Assembly: GCF_004364805.1 (NCBI RefSeq)
Contig: NZ_SOAP01000001.1
Location: 1,302,001 to 1,366,000, forward strand
Source of the DNA: Pelagimonas phthalicica
Lineage (GTDB): Bacteria; Pseudomonadota; Alphaproteobacteria; Rhodobacterales; Rhodobacteraceae
DNA: 64,000 bases
Reading direction: 5' to 3'
Part shown: in pieces, positions 43,287 through 52,245 of the stretch
Position numbering within the stretch: position 1 is the stretch's first letter
Layout of the letters: every line of letters starts with the position of its first letter
Program-made: the position numbers and the translations under genes
The notes under the pieces: model-generated
Told to the model about the DNA's origin: nothing
Databases searched by the model: none
Seen by the model: only the letters and a program-made list of their open reading frames with translations

Positions 43287-44137
43287 TGGTTGAGAACCGC
43301 CCTTTCCTTGCGATCCTGTCCCACCTGATCCTGATCCTGGGTGTGGCCATGGTTGCCCTGCCGGTCTGGATCACCTTTGTCGGGGCCAGCCACGAAGCCG
43401 AGCGCATGTTGCAAACGCCGATCCCGATGTGGCCCGGCGACCAGTTCTTTGTGAACCTGAAACAGACCTTCTGGGGCTCTGGCCTGACCGGGACCTCAAT
43501 CGCGCCGGTCTGGATGATGATGTTCAACTCGCTCCTGATGGCGCTGATGATCGCCTTTGGCAAAATCGCGATTTCGCTGCTGTCGGCCTTTGCGATTGTC
43601 TATTTCAAATTCCCCTTCCGCATGGGTTTTTTCTGGATGATCTTCATCACCCTCATGCTGCCGGTTGAGGTGCGTATCCTGCCCACTTTCGAAGTGGTCG
43701 CCGATCTTGGCATGCTCAACAGCTATTGGGGCCTGACCATTCCGCTGATCGCCTCGGCTACGGCGACATTCATGTTCCGCCAGGTGTTCCTGACCATCCC
43801 TGACGAAATGCTGGAAAGCGCGCGGATTGATGGCGCGGGCCCGATGCGATTTTTCTGGGACATCCTGATCCCGCTCAGCCGCACCAATATCGCCGCGCTG
43901 TTTGTGATCCTGTTCATCTATGGCTGGAACCAATATCTCTGGCCGCTGTTGATCACCACAGATGCGGATATGTCCACCATTGTGGTGTCGATCAAACAGA
44001 TGCTTGAAGCGGCCGAACAATCCCCCGAATGGAACATCATCATGATGATTGCCTTGCTGGCCATGGTGCCACCAATCTTTGTGGTCATCGCGATGCAAAA
44101 GCTCTTTGTGCAAGGGCTGACGGAAACCGATAAATAG
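43286..44137 (+). CDS. ugpE: Glycerol-3-phosphate ABC transporter permease
   Basis: 283-aa partner permease with about six helices. The EAA loop is [24 protein letters not shown] and the C-terminal [35 protein letters not shown] is typical of UgpE. Coupled to ugpA, 14 bp before ugpC. Confidence 0.93.
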   Translation: MVENRPFLAILSHLILILGVAMVALPVWITFVGASHEAERMLQTPIPMWPGDQFFVNLKQTFWGSGLTGTSIAPVWMMMFNSLLMALMIAFGKIAISLLSAFAIVYFKFPFRMGFFWMIFITLMLPVEVRILPTFEVVADLGMLNSYWGLTIPLIASATATFMFRQVFLTIPDEMLESARIDGAGPMRFFWDILIPLSRTNIAALFVILFIYGWNQYLWPLLITTDADMSTIVVSIKQMLEAAEQSPEWNIIMMIALLAMVPPIFVVIAMQKLFVQGLTETDK

Positions 44138-44151
44138 GACGAGACGAGCAG

Positions 44152-45207
44152 ATGGCTGGTATCAAACTCGACACATTAACAAAATCCTACGGCGATACGC
44201 AGGTCTTACACCACATTGATGCCGAGATCGAAGACGGCGAATTTGTCGTCATTGTCGGCCCGTCGGGCTGTGGGAAATCCACCTTGCTGCGCATGGTGGC
44301 CGGGCTGGAAAGCGTGACTTCGGGCAATGTCCATATTGGTGACAAGCGGGTGAATGATCTGGAGCCAGCAGATCGCGACATTGCGATGGTGTTCCAGAAT
44401 TACGCGCTGTATCCGCATATGAGCGTGCGTGACAACATGGCCTATGGGCTCAAGATCCGCAAACTCTCCAAGGCCGAGATCGACCGTCGCGTGAATGAGG
44501 CCGCCGAGATCCTTGAGATCGGGCAATATCTGGATCGCAAGCCGCGGCAATTGTCCGGCGGTCAGCGTCAGCGCGTCGCCATGGGCCGCGCGATTGTGCG
44601 TGATCCGCAGGTGTTTTTGTTCGATGAACCTTTGTCAAACCTCGACGCCAAGCTGCGCGTGCAGATGCGGCTGGAAATCCGCAAACTGCAAAAGCGCCTT
44701 GGGGTCACCTCGATTTTTGTGACCCATGACCAGGTCGAGGCCATGACATTGGGCGATCGTCTCATGGTCTTGAATGGCGGCTATGTGGAACAGTTTGGCA
44801 CGCCGATTGAGCTCTATGAACGCCCCGCCTCGATCTTTGTCGCCGGGTTCATCGGTTCGCCCTCGATGAACTTTCTGTCCGGGGCCGCCAATGCTGGTCA
44901 GGTGACCCTGAGCAATGGCACGACCATCGCGACCGGATCGACTGCGTCTGGCGAAGTCCTGCTGGGTGTGCGCCCCGAACATCTGAAACCTGAGGAGAAC
45001 GGGCCGTTCAAGATGACAATTGAGATGCTCGAACATCTCGGTGGCGTGACGCTCCTGCACGGAGTTCTCGATGGGACCGACACGCAAATCGTCGCCAGCC
45101 TGAACGGGATCACCGACCATCAGGTTGGTGATCAGGTCTCCTTTGCCGCCAAGCAGTCGCATTTGCACCTGTTCGACGCCAAGTCCGAAAAACGGATTGA
45201 AGAGTAA
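44152..45207 (+). CDS. ugpC: Glycerol-3-phosphate ABC transporter ATPase
   Basis: 351-aa MalK/UgpC-type ATPase. Walker A is GPSGCGKST (36-44), the signature LSGGQRQR near residue 135, Walker B in [16 protein letters not shown], and switch His in [10 protein letters not shown]. The C-terminal TOBE domain (about 240-351) is of normal length, unlike PotG in this window. It lies between the permeases and the diesterase gene, three bases from the latter. Confidence 0.95.
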   Translation: MAGIKLDTLTKSYGDTQVLHHIDAEIEDGEFVVIVGPSGCGKSTLLRMVAGLESVTSGNVHIGDKRVNDLEPADRDIAMVFQNYALYPHMSVRDNMAYGLKIRKLSKAEIDRRVNEAAEILEIGQYLDRKPRQLSGGQRQRVAMGRAIVRDPQVFLFDEPLSNLDAKLRVQMRLEIRKLQKRLGVTSIFVTHDQVEAMTLGDRLMVLNGGYVEQFGTPIELYERPASIFVAGFIGSPSMNFLSGAANAGQVTLSNGTTIATGSTASGEVLLGVRPEHLKPEENGPFKMTIEMLEHLGGVTLLHGVLDGTDTQIVASLNGITDHQVGDQVSFAAKQSHLHLFDAKSEKRIEE

Positions 45208-45210
45208 GTC

Positions 45211-46185
45211 ATGACTGATCCCCTCGCCCCCCTGCGAAAGGCCCCCGGTATTGTCCGGCTACATGGCCACCGCGCCGCGCGGGGGGTTTTGCCGGAAAAC
45301 ACCATGATGGCCTTCCGCCATGTCTTTGACATCGGGGTCAAAGTTGTTGAGTTGGATGTGCTGTCGACCAAGGATGGCGTGCCGGTGATCACCCATAACC
45401 CTCAGCTTATGGCCGCCTCGACCCGTGACCGGAACGGGCATTGGTTGCCAAACGAAGGGCCGGGGATCTTTGAACTGAGCTTTGATCAGCTGCAAACCTA
45501 TGATGTTGGCGGATTGCGCGCCGGGACAGGCTATGCCACGCGCTATCCCGATCAGGCGTTCCTGTCGGGGCTTCGTATCCCGAAACTTGCGGACTTGGCG
45601 GCACTGGTTCAGCAGCCGCCCTTTGATGACATCTGGCTAAATGTCGAAATCAAAAGCCACCCCAAACACCCGGAATTCACCCCTCCGGTGGATGAGTTCA
45701 CCGATCAAATCCTGTCGGTTTTGGAAGATTTTGGCCTGACTCAGCGCTGCATCGTGCAAAGCTTTGACTGGAATATCCTGACAGCGGTCAAGAAACGCGC
45801 GCCCGCGATCCCAAGGTCACACCTGACCTACGCGCCCAAGGCCAAAGCACCGATGGAGTCCAACGTCTTTGAAGGTTCGCCCTGGATGGCCGGAGCATCC
45901 TTGGCTGATTTCGACGGCTCTTTGCCGGATCTGATCGCCGTTCTTGGTGGGTCCGTTTGGAGCCCCTATTTCGCGGACATCACCAAATCCGATGTGGCCC
46001 GCGCACAAGAGCTTGGCCTCATCGTCAACGCCTGGACGGTGAACGAAGTCAAAGACATTCAGAACGCCATAGATGCCGGGGTTGACGGGATCATCACAGA
46101 CTACCCCGGTCGCGCCCAGCGCTTGCTATTGGAAAATGGGTTGAGCTGGGTCGAGCCTGACCCAGTGTTGGTCAAGACAGGGTAA
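45211..46185 (+). CDS. ugpQ: Glycerophosphodiester phosphodiesterase
   Basis: 324-aa GDPD-family enzyme that splits glycerophosphodiesters into glycerol-3-phosphate and an alcohol. His20-Arg21 (HGHR), Glu29-Asn30 (PENT), Glu47 and Asp49 (ELDV) and His62 (THNP) reproduce the family active site. There is no signal peptide, so it acts in the cytosol on imported diesters. The start lies 3 bp after the ugpC stop. Length exceeds enteric UgpQ (about 247 aa) through insertions between blades of the barrel, for example YDVGGLRAGTGYATRYPDQAF. Confidence 0.92.
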   Translation: MTDPLAPLRKAPGIVRLHGHRAARGVLPENTMMAFRHVFDIGVKVVELDVLSTKDGVPVITHNPQLMAASTRDRNGHWLPNEGPGIFELSFDQLQTYDVGGLRAGTGYATRYPDQAFLSGLRIPKLADLAALVQQPPFDDIWLNVEIKSHPKHPEFTPPVDEFTDQILSVLEDFGLTQRCIVQSFDWNILTAVKKRAPAIPRSHLTYAPKAKAPMESNVFEGSPWMAGASLADFDGSLPDLIAVLGGSVWSPYFADITKSDVARAQELGLIVNAWTVNEVKDIQNAIDAGVDGIITDYPGRAQRLLLENGLSWVEPDPVLVKTG

Positions 46186-46194
46186 GAGGCCTTG

Positions 46195-47100
46195 ATGACC
46201 AGCTTTCTGTCACCGCAATGGGCGTTTGAGCGCTACGAAGCCATTCGCCCCCGCCTTCCTCGCGCGGAGTTTCCAAGCCAATCGACCTTTGGCCAGTCGC
46301 TTGCAGACACCGCCCAACACTTTGACGCTTACATCCTGGACGCGTTCGGTGTGCTCAATCGCGGAGAAGAGGCGATTGCAGGGGCCGTCGAACGGCTGCA
46401 AGAGCTGCGCGGCTTGGGCAAACGCCTGATCGTTTTGACCAACGCAGCAAGCTACACGCGTGTCCAGCTTTTGGCGAAATACCACAGGCTTGGTTTCGAT
46501 TTCACCGCTGATGAGGTCGTGTCGAGCCGGGATGTGGCCTTGGCCTCTTTGCCGGTTCTGGAAAGCGGTGCGCCATGGGCAGCGGCAGCTCTGGCTGAGG
46601 ATGATTTCTCTGACAGCCCCTTTCCTTTGCGCAACCTGCATCTCGATCCGTCCTTGTATGAGCGCGCTGGTGGGTTCCTTTTGCTCTCCAGTCAAAACTG
46701 GGGTGATGCCGACACAATCCGGCTGCGCGATGCGCTGCGCCGGAACCCTCGCCCGTTAGTCGTCGCCAACCCGGATCTGGTGGCACCGCGTGTCGATGGG
46801 TTGTCTTTGGAGCCCGGCACAATCGCGCATGAGATTGCCGATCAACTGGGCACGCAGCCGCTGTTTTTCGGCAAACCCTACAAAAATGCCTTCGACGTGG
46901 CCCTTGCCCGGCTCGCTGGCATCCCCAAATCGCGCATCGCCATGGTTGGCGACACGCTACACACCGACGTCTTGGGCGGGTCCGCCGCCGGGGTTGGCAC
47001 CATTCTGATCACCCGTCACGGGTTGTTTCGCGGTCTTGAGGTTGATCCTTTCATTCAGGCCTCGGGCATTTGTCCTAATTGGGTTGTCGAAACGACTTAG
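46195..47100 (+). CDS. HAD-superfamily class IIA phosphatase
   Basis: 301 aa. The nucleophile motif is DAFGVLN (family DxDGV/DxFGV), motif II is VLTNAAS and the late motif GDTLHTDVLGGSAAG carries the metal-binding Asp. Class IIA members dephosphorylate small phosphates, including glycerol phosphates and phosphoglycolate. Position in the ugp operon, right after the diesterase, argues for glycerol-3-phosphate as substrate, yielding glycerol and phosphate. The ATG at 46195 has AAGAGG upstream. Confidence 0.88.
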   Translation: MTSFLSPQWAFERYEAIRPRLPRAEFPSQSTFGQSLADTAQHFDAYILDAFGVLNRGEEAIAGAVERLQELRGLGKRLIVLTNAASYTRVQLLAKYHRLGFDFTADEVVSSRDVALASLPVLESGAPWAAAALAEDDFSDSPFPLRNLHLDPSLYERAGGFLLLSSQNWGDADTIRLRDALRRNPRPLVVANPDLVAPRVDGLSLEPGTIAHEIADQLGTQPLFFGKPYKNAFDVALARLAGIPKSRIAMVGDTLHTDVLGGSAAGVGTILITRHGLFRGLEVDPFIQASGICPNWVVETT

Positions 47101-47145
47101 GGTCATCTATTCAGAACCTTGGGTAACCGACCAAAGGCCAGGAAC

Positions 47146-48024
47146 ATGACCACAATCCCAGATGTGATCGCAATTGACGGCGGCGGCAGTCGTTGCCGCG
47201 TGGCCTGTGAGATCAACGGCGCGCGTGTGGTTGTCGAAACCGGCAGCAGCAATGTCAGCACAGATCTTGCCGAGGCCGTCAACAGCATAACCCAAGGCCT
47301 GGTTTTGCTCGCATCCGAGATCAACCTACCCGTCGAAACGTTGCACTCCGTGCCCGCCTATCTGGGCCTTGCCGGCGTGACGGGGGATGAGAAAGCGCAA
47401 GAGGTCGCCGCCGCCCTGCCCTTTGCCACCTGCAAAATCGAAGAGGACCGAATGCCTGCGCTGAACGGAGCACTGGACGGGCAGGATGGGGCCTTGATGC
47501 ATTGCGGCACCGGGTCGTTTCAGGCGGTTCAAATCGACGGTTCCGCGCGGTTTGCCGGTGGCTGGGGCGCTATTCTGGGTGACGAGGCCTCGTCCCAATG
47601 GGTGGGCCGCAAGGCGCTTTCCGCCACTTTGGCCGCACAGGAAGGTTTGCAGGCAGGCAGCGCTTTGACAGAAGCCATTCTGGCCAAGTTCGGCAATGCG
47701 GCCGACATCATCGCCTTTGCCGGGCAGGCGGATGCGGCGGATTTCGGGGCGCTGGCCCCAATGGTCACGCAAGCCGCCGAAACGGCGGACCCAATCGCCC
47801 ATGAGATTATGCAAGACGGCACCGACATCATCGCAGACGCTCTGCGCCAAATGGGTTGGCAGGCCCATTTACCCCTCACCTATACCGGCGGGATCGCCCC
47901 GCATTTCGCGACCTTCCTGCCCCAAGACATGAAAAACAACCTGACCGCCCCCAAAGGCAGCCCTTTGGACGGCGCCTTTGCCTTGGCACAAAGCTGGGTT
48001 TCAAACACCGATCCGCAAGGTTGA
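47146..48024 (+). CDS. BadF/BadG-type ATPase, N-acetylglucosamine kinase-like
   Basis: 292-aa ASKHA-fold protein. The phosphate-1 motif is AIDGGGSRCRVACE, a central HCGTGSFQAV motif and GGWGAILGDEASSQWVGRKAL match BadF/BcrA-type kinases that include eukaryotic N-acetylglucosamine kinase. It probably phosphorylates a sugar or polyol. As the last enzyme in the ugp-ugpQ-HAD series it may handle the alcohol released from a glycosylated diester. That is inference. CCAGGAA precedes the ATG at 47146. Confidence 0.85.
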   Translation: MTTIPDVIAIDGGGSRCRVACEINGARVVVETGSSNVSTDLAEAVNSITQGLVLLASEINLPVETLHSVPAYLGLAGVTGDEKAQEVAAALPFATCKIEEDRMPALNGALDGQDGALMHCGTGSFQAVQIDGSARFAGGWGAILGDEASSQWVGRKALSATLAAQEGLQAGSALTEAILAKFGNAADIIAFAGQADAADFGALAPMVTQAAETADPIAHEIMQDGTDIIADALRQMGWQAHLPLTYTGGIAPHFATFLPQDMKNNLTAPKGSPLDGAFALAQSWVSNTDPQG

Positions 48025-48055
48025 CCGCCGCCAGCGCCACCCCCATCTTGGCGCT

Positions 48056-48385
48056 ATGTTTCTTGGCCTAGCACTCCCTTCTCTCGCCCTCATCGCGCTG
48101 GCCATTTTGGTGCCGCGCATCATCGAAAGATGGATGCCCGAAACCGTGTTTGGCATGGCGACCACGGCTGCAGTCTCTTCTGTCGTACTTTGGGCGCTCT
48201 CGGCCTGCGGCTTTGCACTGCTTTACCAATTGGAAAACCCGCAACTGACCGCTCTCCTCTTTTCGACCACCGGCAGCCTCAGCTATTTCACCACGCTCGG
48301 GGCCAAGGCGGTGATCATTTGGGGGCCGGTTCTGGCGCTGGTCATCTCGACCGCGCCAAGACGCTGGACAACAAATACTTGGTAG
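48056..48385 (+). CDS. Small membrane protein, unknown function
   Basis: 109 aa with three hydrophobic stretches (about 1-19, 33-54 and 72-100). The ATG at 48056 is 31 bp after the BadF-type gene and has no strong ribosome-binding site. Hydrophobic pattern and codon use support a real gene, but it may belong to either neighbouring operon. Family not recognised. Confidence 0.6.
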   Translation: MFLGLALPSLALIALAILVPRIIERWMPETVFGMATTAAVSSVVLWALSACGFALLYQLENPQLTALLFSTTGSLSYFTTLGAKAVIIWGPVLALVISTAPRRWTTNTW

Positions 48386-48441
48386 TCTCAACTGGGCTGG
48401 AAAACACCTGATGGCGGTCTTACCTGTCAGACAAGGGGAAT

Positions 48442-48711
48442 ATGATGTTTGCCATGTTGCGGTTCCTGGTCCTGGCCTTGATCGTGCAGACCGTGATCTT
48501 TGTGATCCTGTGGATCCGTTGGCGCAATGCCAAGCAGGAGGAGCTGGAGCAAGACTGGCTGTCGCAGGGTCAACCGGATGATCGAGAGCAATTTATCGAC
48601 CAAGGCCTCGCTGAAAGCGGAAAACAGCGTCGCACCATGCTGTTTCTGCTGGTCTATGTGCTGCCAATCTGCATTGTGGCCAGCATCATCTATCTGACGA
48701 ATTTCCACTGA
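48442..48711 (+). CDS. Small two-helix membrane protein, unknown function
   Basis: 89 aa. Helices at about 4-24 (MLRFLVLALIVQTVIFVILWI) and 64-85 (MLFLLVYVLPICIVASIIYL) flank a charged cytoplasmic or periplasmic loop. AAGGGGA precedes the ATG. It is 12 bp upstream of the DUF1523 gene and probably co-translated, so the two may form a membrane pair. Confidence 0.8.
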   Translation: MMFAMLRFLVLALIVQTVIFVILWIRWRNAKQEELEQDWLSQGQPDDREQFIDQGLAESGKQRRTMLFLLVYVLPICIVASIIYLTNFH

Positions 48712-48723
48712 AAGGGGCCGGGA

Positions 48724-49347
48724 ATGGCATATGTCAAATGGACAATCATAATTGCGTTTTGGGTCATTGTTGCGGCCTTCCTGCACTACACCCTGCCCCA
48801 AAACGACATCGTTCGGATCACGGACACCTACGAAAAGCGGGTCGATCCCGGTGAAAACAGCTGGTTCTGGGCACAGGCCGATGTGGGCAGTGATGGCACC
48901 CTGCCAACACGCGATGTGTTCTTTATTCAGACCGTCGATTCTGATGGCGGGATCATGGTCTATCGCAACGAAGATACCGGCTGGGGCTGGCCGCCCTATT
49001 TCAAGTTCGATACATCCAACCTGTACGCCGAAGCCAGCGATATGAAATCCACAGCCGACGATCCCCGTTGGATCGCGGTGCGCCATTACGGGTGGCGAAA
49101 CGAGTTTATCTCGATCTTTCCCAATGCCGTATCTGTCAAAGAAGTCGACAGCCCCGACACCCGCATCATCCCCTGGACAAACATTGTCATCCTGACCGTA
49201 CTTTTTGCGCTGTTCTGGGCCATCCGTGTGCGCTGGAAACGCTTTCAGGCCAAACGCATCGATCCCGTTGTCCAAAGCGTCGAGGACCGTATCGATGATG
49301 GCAGCGACTGGTTGAAAGACACGTTCAGCAGCGACAAAACGAGCTAA
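48724..49347 (+). CDS. DUF1523 family membrane protein
   Basis: 207 aa. An N-terminal helix (about 5-24) anchors a periplasmic domain (about 25-150; DIVRITDTYEKRV, DVFFIQTV, RNEDTGWGWPPYFKF, WIAVRHYGWRNEFISIFPNAV). A second helix (about 153-171) follows, then a basic cytoplasmic tail. I recognise this as DUF1523, of unknown function. It is the last gene before a bidirectional terminator. Confidence 0.85.
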   Translation: MAYVKWTIIIAFWVIVAAFLHYTLPQNDIVRITDTYEKRVDPGENSWFWAQADVGSDGTLPTRDVFFIQTVDSDGGIMVYRNEDTGWGWPPYFKFDTSNLYAEASDMKSTADDPRWIAVRHYGWRNEFISIFPNAVSVKEVDSPDTRIIPWTNIVILTVLFALFWAIRVRWKRFQAKRIDPVVQSVEDRIDDGSDWLKDTFSSDKTS

Positions 49348-49381
49348 CCACCGGCCAATTCCGCGCCGGGTTGCCGCCAAC

Positions 49382-49425
49382 AAAAAACGGGCCGTGGGTC
49401 ACACTGACCTACGGCCCGCTTTTTA
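49382..49425. terminator. Bidirectional terminator
   Basis: A 14-bp stem (49388-49401 with 49405-49418, one wobble, loop CAC) is flanked by AAAAAA on the left and CTTTTT on the right. It lies between the convergent DUF1523 and uspA genes. Confidence 0.92.
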
Positions 49426-49431
49426 AGCACT

Positions 49432-50259
49432 CTAGTGCGAAATCATAACCGGAAGGGTTGCGTCATCCAGAATGCTCCGCCCGGTGCCACCATGCACCAA
49501 GCCGCTGCGCAACCGCGCTGACCCACGACTGCCCACCACCAGAATATCGGCGTCTTTGTCTTGGCAATACTGCAGGATCTGATCGGCGGTGTTTCCGCTG
49601 GGCTTAACGGTCGTCAAGGTGATGCGCGGATTGTGAAGGGCCAGATGTGCCTTCAACTCGACCAACGGTGCCTTGTTCGGGTCCGCTTTGGTAATGCTGA
49701 GAACGTCGATATGCTTGACAAAAGGCAGCATGAGCAGTGCGTCATTCATGGCACGTGTGGCGGTCAAACCACCATCCCAGGCGATGACAATCCGCTCGAT
49801 CGGCTGCTCGGTTTCCCAATCGCGCGGCACAACCACCAAGGGACGCCCCGAACGGGTGACGATATGTTCCGAACGCACATGCGTCCCGGTTTCTTCGGTG
49901 GTTTCCGAGTATTTGCCCACGACCAGCAGATCGTGGAGCCGAGAATGCGAGGCAAGCGCATCCGCGACGTTCCCGGTTTCAACGCGCCATTTGACCGTGT
50001 CCGGTTTACCCAGCTGCGCCAGCAAGGCCTCCATGGCTTCTTTGGCTTTCTGCGGCGCGGCCTCATTGGCATCCTTCACCCGTTGCATCAGTTTTTCGGG
50101 CATCCAGGTCGAGATCTGCATCTCTTCCATCACAATCGGAGCCACGTGCAGCGCGGTGACGCTGGCCTCGGCTTGCTCTGACAAAGACAAGCCAAATTTC
50201 AGGACGTTTTGCGACGTGCTGCCACTGCTGAAGGCAACCAAAATATCTTTGAGCGGCAT
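49432..50259 (-). CDS. Universal stress protein, tandem Usp domains
   Basis: 275 aa, two Usp domains (about 1-140 and 150-275). The second has the ATP-binding signature GSRGSARLRSGLVHGGTGRSIL, and the first has a degenerate version (VVGKYSETTEETG). It is the last gene of a dctP-dctQ-dctM-usp unit on the minus strand. TRAP operons with a co-encoded Usp are known (TeaD in the ectoine transporter), where it modulates transport. A regulatory role on this transporter is therefore likely. Confidence 0.92.
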   Translation of the reverse strand: MPLKDILVAFSSGSTSQNVLKFGLSLSEQAEASVTALHVAPIVMEEMQISTWMPEKLMQRVKDANEAAPQKAKEAMEALLAQLGKPDTVKWRVETGNVADALASHSRLHDLLVVGKYSETTEETGTHVRSEHIVTRSGRPLVVVPRDWETEQPIERIVIAWDGGLTATRAMNDALLMLPFVKHIDVLSITKADPNKAPLVELKAHLALHNPRITLTTVKPSGNTADQILQYCQDKDADILVVGSRGSARLRSGLVHGGTGRSILDDATLPVMISH

Positions 50260-50327
50260 GATATGTCCATTCCCTCTCGTTTATGGGATCACGAGACCCG
50301 GCGACAGCCGCCGCCGGGCCATCAATC

Positions 50328-51632
50328 CTATTGAACTCCCATCAACACGCGCGGCAGATACAGCGCGATGTCGGGAATGTAGGTGACCAGAAGAACAACG
50401 GGCAGATGACCGATCAGCATGAACTTCAGGGTGGGTTTGATGTATTGATCGATTGTCTGCCCGCCGATTGCGCCGGACATAAACAAGAGCGGCGCACAGG
50501 GTGGAGTGACGTTCCCAAGGCCCAGATTCGTCCCAACAATGGCTGCGAAATGGATCGGGTGAATGCCAATCTCATTGGTGACCGGAAGCAGAACAATCGC
50601 GGCCAGGACTGCGCCGGCGGTGTCATCCACAAGCATGCCCAGCATCAGCAACAGCGCATTGATCATCAGCAGGATGACAATCTTGTTGTCAGACAGCGAC
50701 AGCATGAACTCCGCGATGTCACGCGGGATGTTTTCCTGAACCATGGCGCGGCTCATGATGAACAAAAAGAACAGCATCATCATGATAGCGCCGGTGTTGC
50801 GCGCGCCTTCGACAAACGCATCGGTTGTCGTGCGCATGTTCAGGCCTTTGTAGATCAGGAACCCGACAGGAAGCGTGTAAATCAGCGCGACGGCTGCCGC
50901 TTCGGTCGGGGTGAAAATCCCGCCATAGATACCACCCAGCATGATGCCCGGCATAAGCAATGCCCAGAACGCCCCCTTGGTCGCCCGACCAATTTTGCCC
51001 AGACGTTCCGGAAAAGTCACCTTAGGCTCAACCTCGAGATCCTTGAAACCACGGGCCTGAAAGATGTTCATGACCACATAGATCGCCATGATCAACACGC
51101 CCGGAATGATCGTCGAAAGAAAGCAAGCCGCAACTGACAGGCCGCTGGTGATGGCAAACAGGATCATGGCAACGCTGGGTGGGATCAGGATCGCCAGAAC
51201 CGACGAACAGGCCACCAGCGAAATGGCATAAGACCTGGGATACCCAGCCTCGACCATGCGTGGGATCATCATCGACCCGATGGCGGCAATGGCGGATGAT
51301 CCGCTACCCGCAATGGCACCAAACAGGGCGCAGGTGACAATCGTCACTGCCCCTAGCCCGCCTTTGATCGAGCCCACAAAGGAGTTCACAAAACGGACAA
51401 GCTGGTCAGAAATGCCGCTTGCCCCCATCAGCGAGCCAGCGATCACAAAGAGTGGCAGTGCCAAAAGAGCAAAGCTGCTTTCCTGTTGATAGGCATAGGG
51501 AATGAGGAATTCGATATCCCGACCCGTCAGGATAACAATGATGAAAGATGCCAGACCAAAGACAAAGGCGACGGGCACTTCCAACATCAAGAGAACGACA
51601 ATAACGACAAGCGCGACAGAGACGGCAAGCAT
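50328..51632 (-). CDS. dctM: TRAP transporter large permease (DctM)
   Basis: 434-aa membrane protein with about twelve hydrophobic segments. GRDIEFLIPYAYQQESSFALLALPLFVIAGSLM at the N-terminal end and GLGNVTPPCAPLLFMSGAIGG near the C-terminus are DctM hallmarks. It couples sodium-driven uptake to the DctP binding protein. The start overlaps the dctQ stop by one base. Confidence 0.95.
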   Translation of the reverse strand: MLAVSVALVVIVVLLMLEVPVAFVFGLASFIIVILTGRDIEFLIPYAYQQESSFALLALPLFVIAGSLMGASGISDQLVRFVNSFVGSIKGGLGAVTIVTCALFGAIAGSGSSAIAAIGSMMIPRMVEAGYPRSYAISLVACSSVLAILIPPSVAMILFAITSGLSVAACFLSTIIPGVLIMAIYVVMNIFQARGFKDLEVEPKVTFPERLGKIGRATKGAFWALLMPGIMLGGIYGGIFTPTEAAAVALIYTLPVGFLIYKGLNMRTTTDAFVEGARNTGAIMMMLFFLFIMSRAMVQENIPRDIAEFMLSLSDNKIVILLMINALLLMLGMLVDDTAGAVLAAIVLLPVTNEIGIHPIHFAAIVGTNLGLGNVTPPCAPLLFMSGAIGGQTIDQYIKPTLKFMLIGHLPVVLLVTYIPDIALYLPRVLMGVQ

Positions 51633-52159
51633 CAGATTTCTCCCTGAGCGGTGTTGCTGAAATTGCGAATGATCTTGAAATCACGGATGGATTGGAAAAT
51701 CAGGAACAGCGTCATCACGCCAAAGCCGAACACCATGCTGGCGACCCACAGGGCGCGCGGCCACTGAAGATAGGTGCTCTTGCGTCCCTTATCGAAAGTG
51801 AACCAGCCGTATTTGGTCGCGTACCACAGAGCCACCACAGTGACGCCAAGGCAGATCAGCGTGGTCATCAAACGCACGTAATTGCGGCTTTTCTTCTGCT
51901 TCACCACGAGGTGAAGAGCGCCTCCGCAGATATGCGACCGCGTGCCGGTCACATAGCCCGCGCTGACAAAATACAGCCAAATGCCAAGCAAAATTGCGGC
52001 TTCTTCGATGGCCAGGAATGGGTTGGACAACCCGTAGCGCATGACCACTGTGACAAACATCAAAACGGCGAGCGCAATCGCGAACAGGATCATGGATGAT
52101 TTTAGAACGAGCACCAAAGCTCGTTCGAGACCGGTGGCCTCTGATGTTTCAAGTGTCAC
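51632..52159 (-). CDS. dctQ: TRAP transporter small permease (DctQ)
   Basis: About 175 aa with four helices. FLAIEEAAILLGIWLYFVSAGYVTGTRSHI is the conserved DctQ segment. I chose the GTG at 52159, which has GGGGGGAAG upstream and gives a normal short cytoplasmic N-terminus. An ATG at 52192 would add 11 residues. It is separated from dctP by 86 bp containing a perfect hairpin. Confidence 0.9.
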   Translation of the reverse strand: MTLETSEATGLERALVLVLKSSMILFAIALAVLMFVTVVMRYGLSNPFLAIEEAAILLGIWLYFVSAGYVTGTRSHICGGALHLVVKQKKSRNYVRLMTTLICLGVTVVALWYATKYGWFTFDKGRKSTYLQWPRALWVASMVFGFGVMTLFLIFQSIRDFKIIRNFSNTAQGEI

Positions 52160-52205
52160 GGACACTTCCCCCCAAATGTTAATTATTTTCATCCGGCCCA
52201 AAAGC

Positions 52206-52232
52206 GATTGCCCGGCACGAGGCCGGGCAATC
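52206..52232 (-). terminator. Attenuating hairpin between dctP and dctQ
   Basis: GATTGCCCGGC (52206-52216) and GCCGGGCAATC (52222-52232) form a perfect 11-bp stem. On the minus strand it is followed by a short CTTTT. It probably lowers permease expression relative to the binding protein. Confidence 0.85.
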
Positions 52233-52245
52233 AGTTGGGAAGGGT

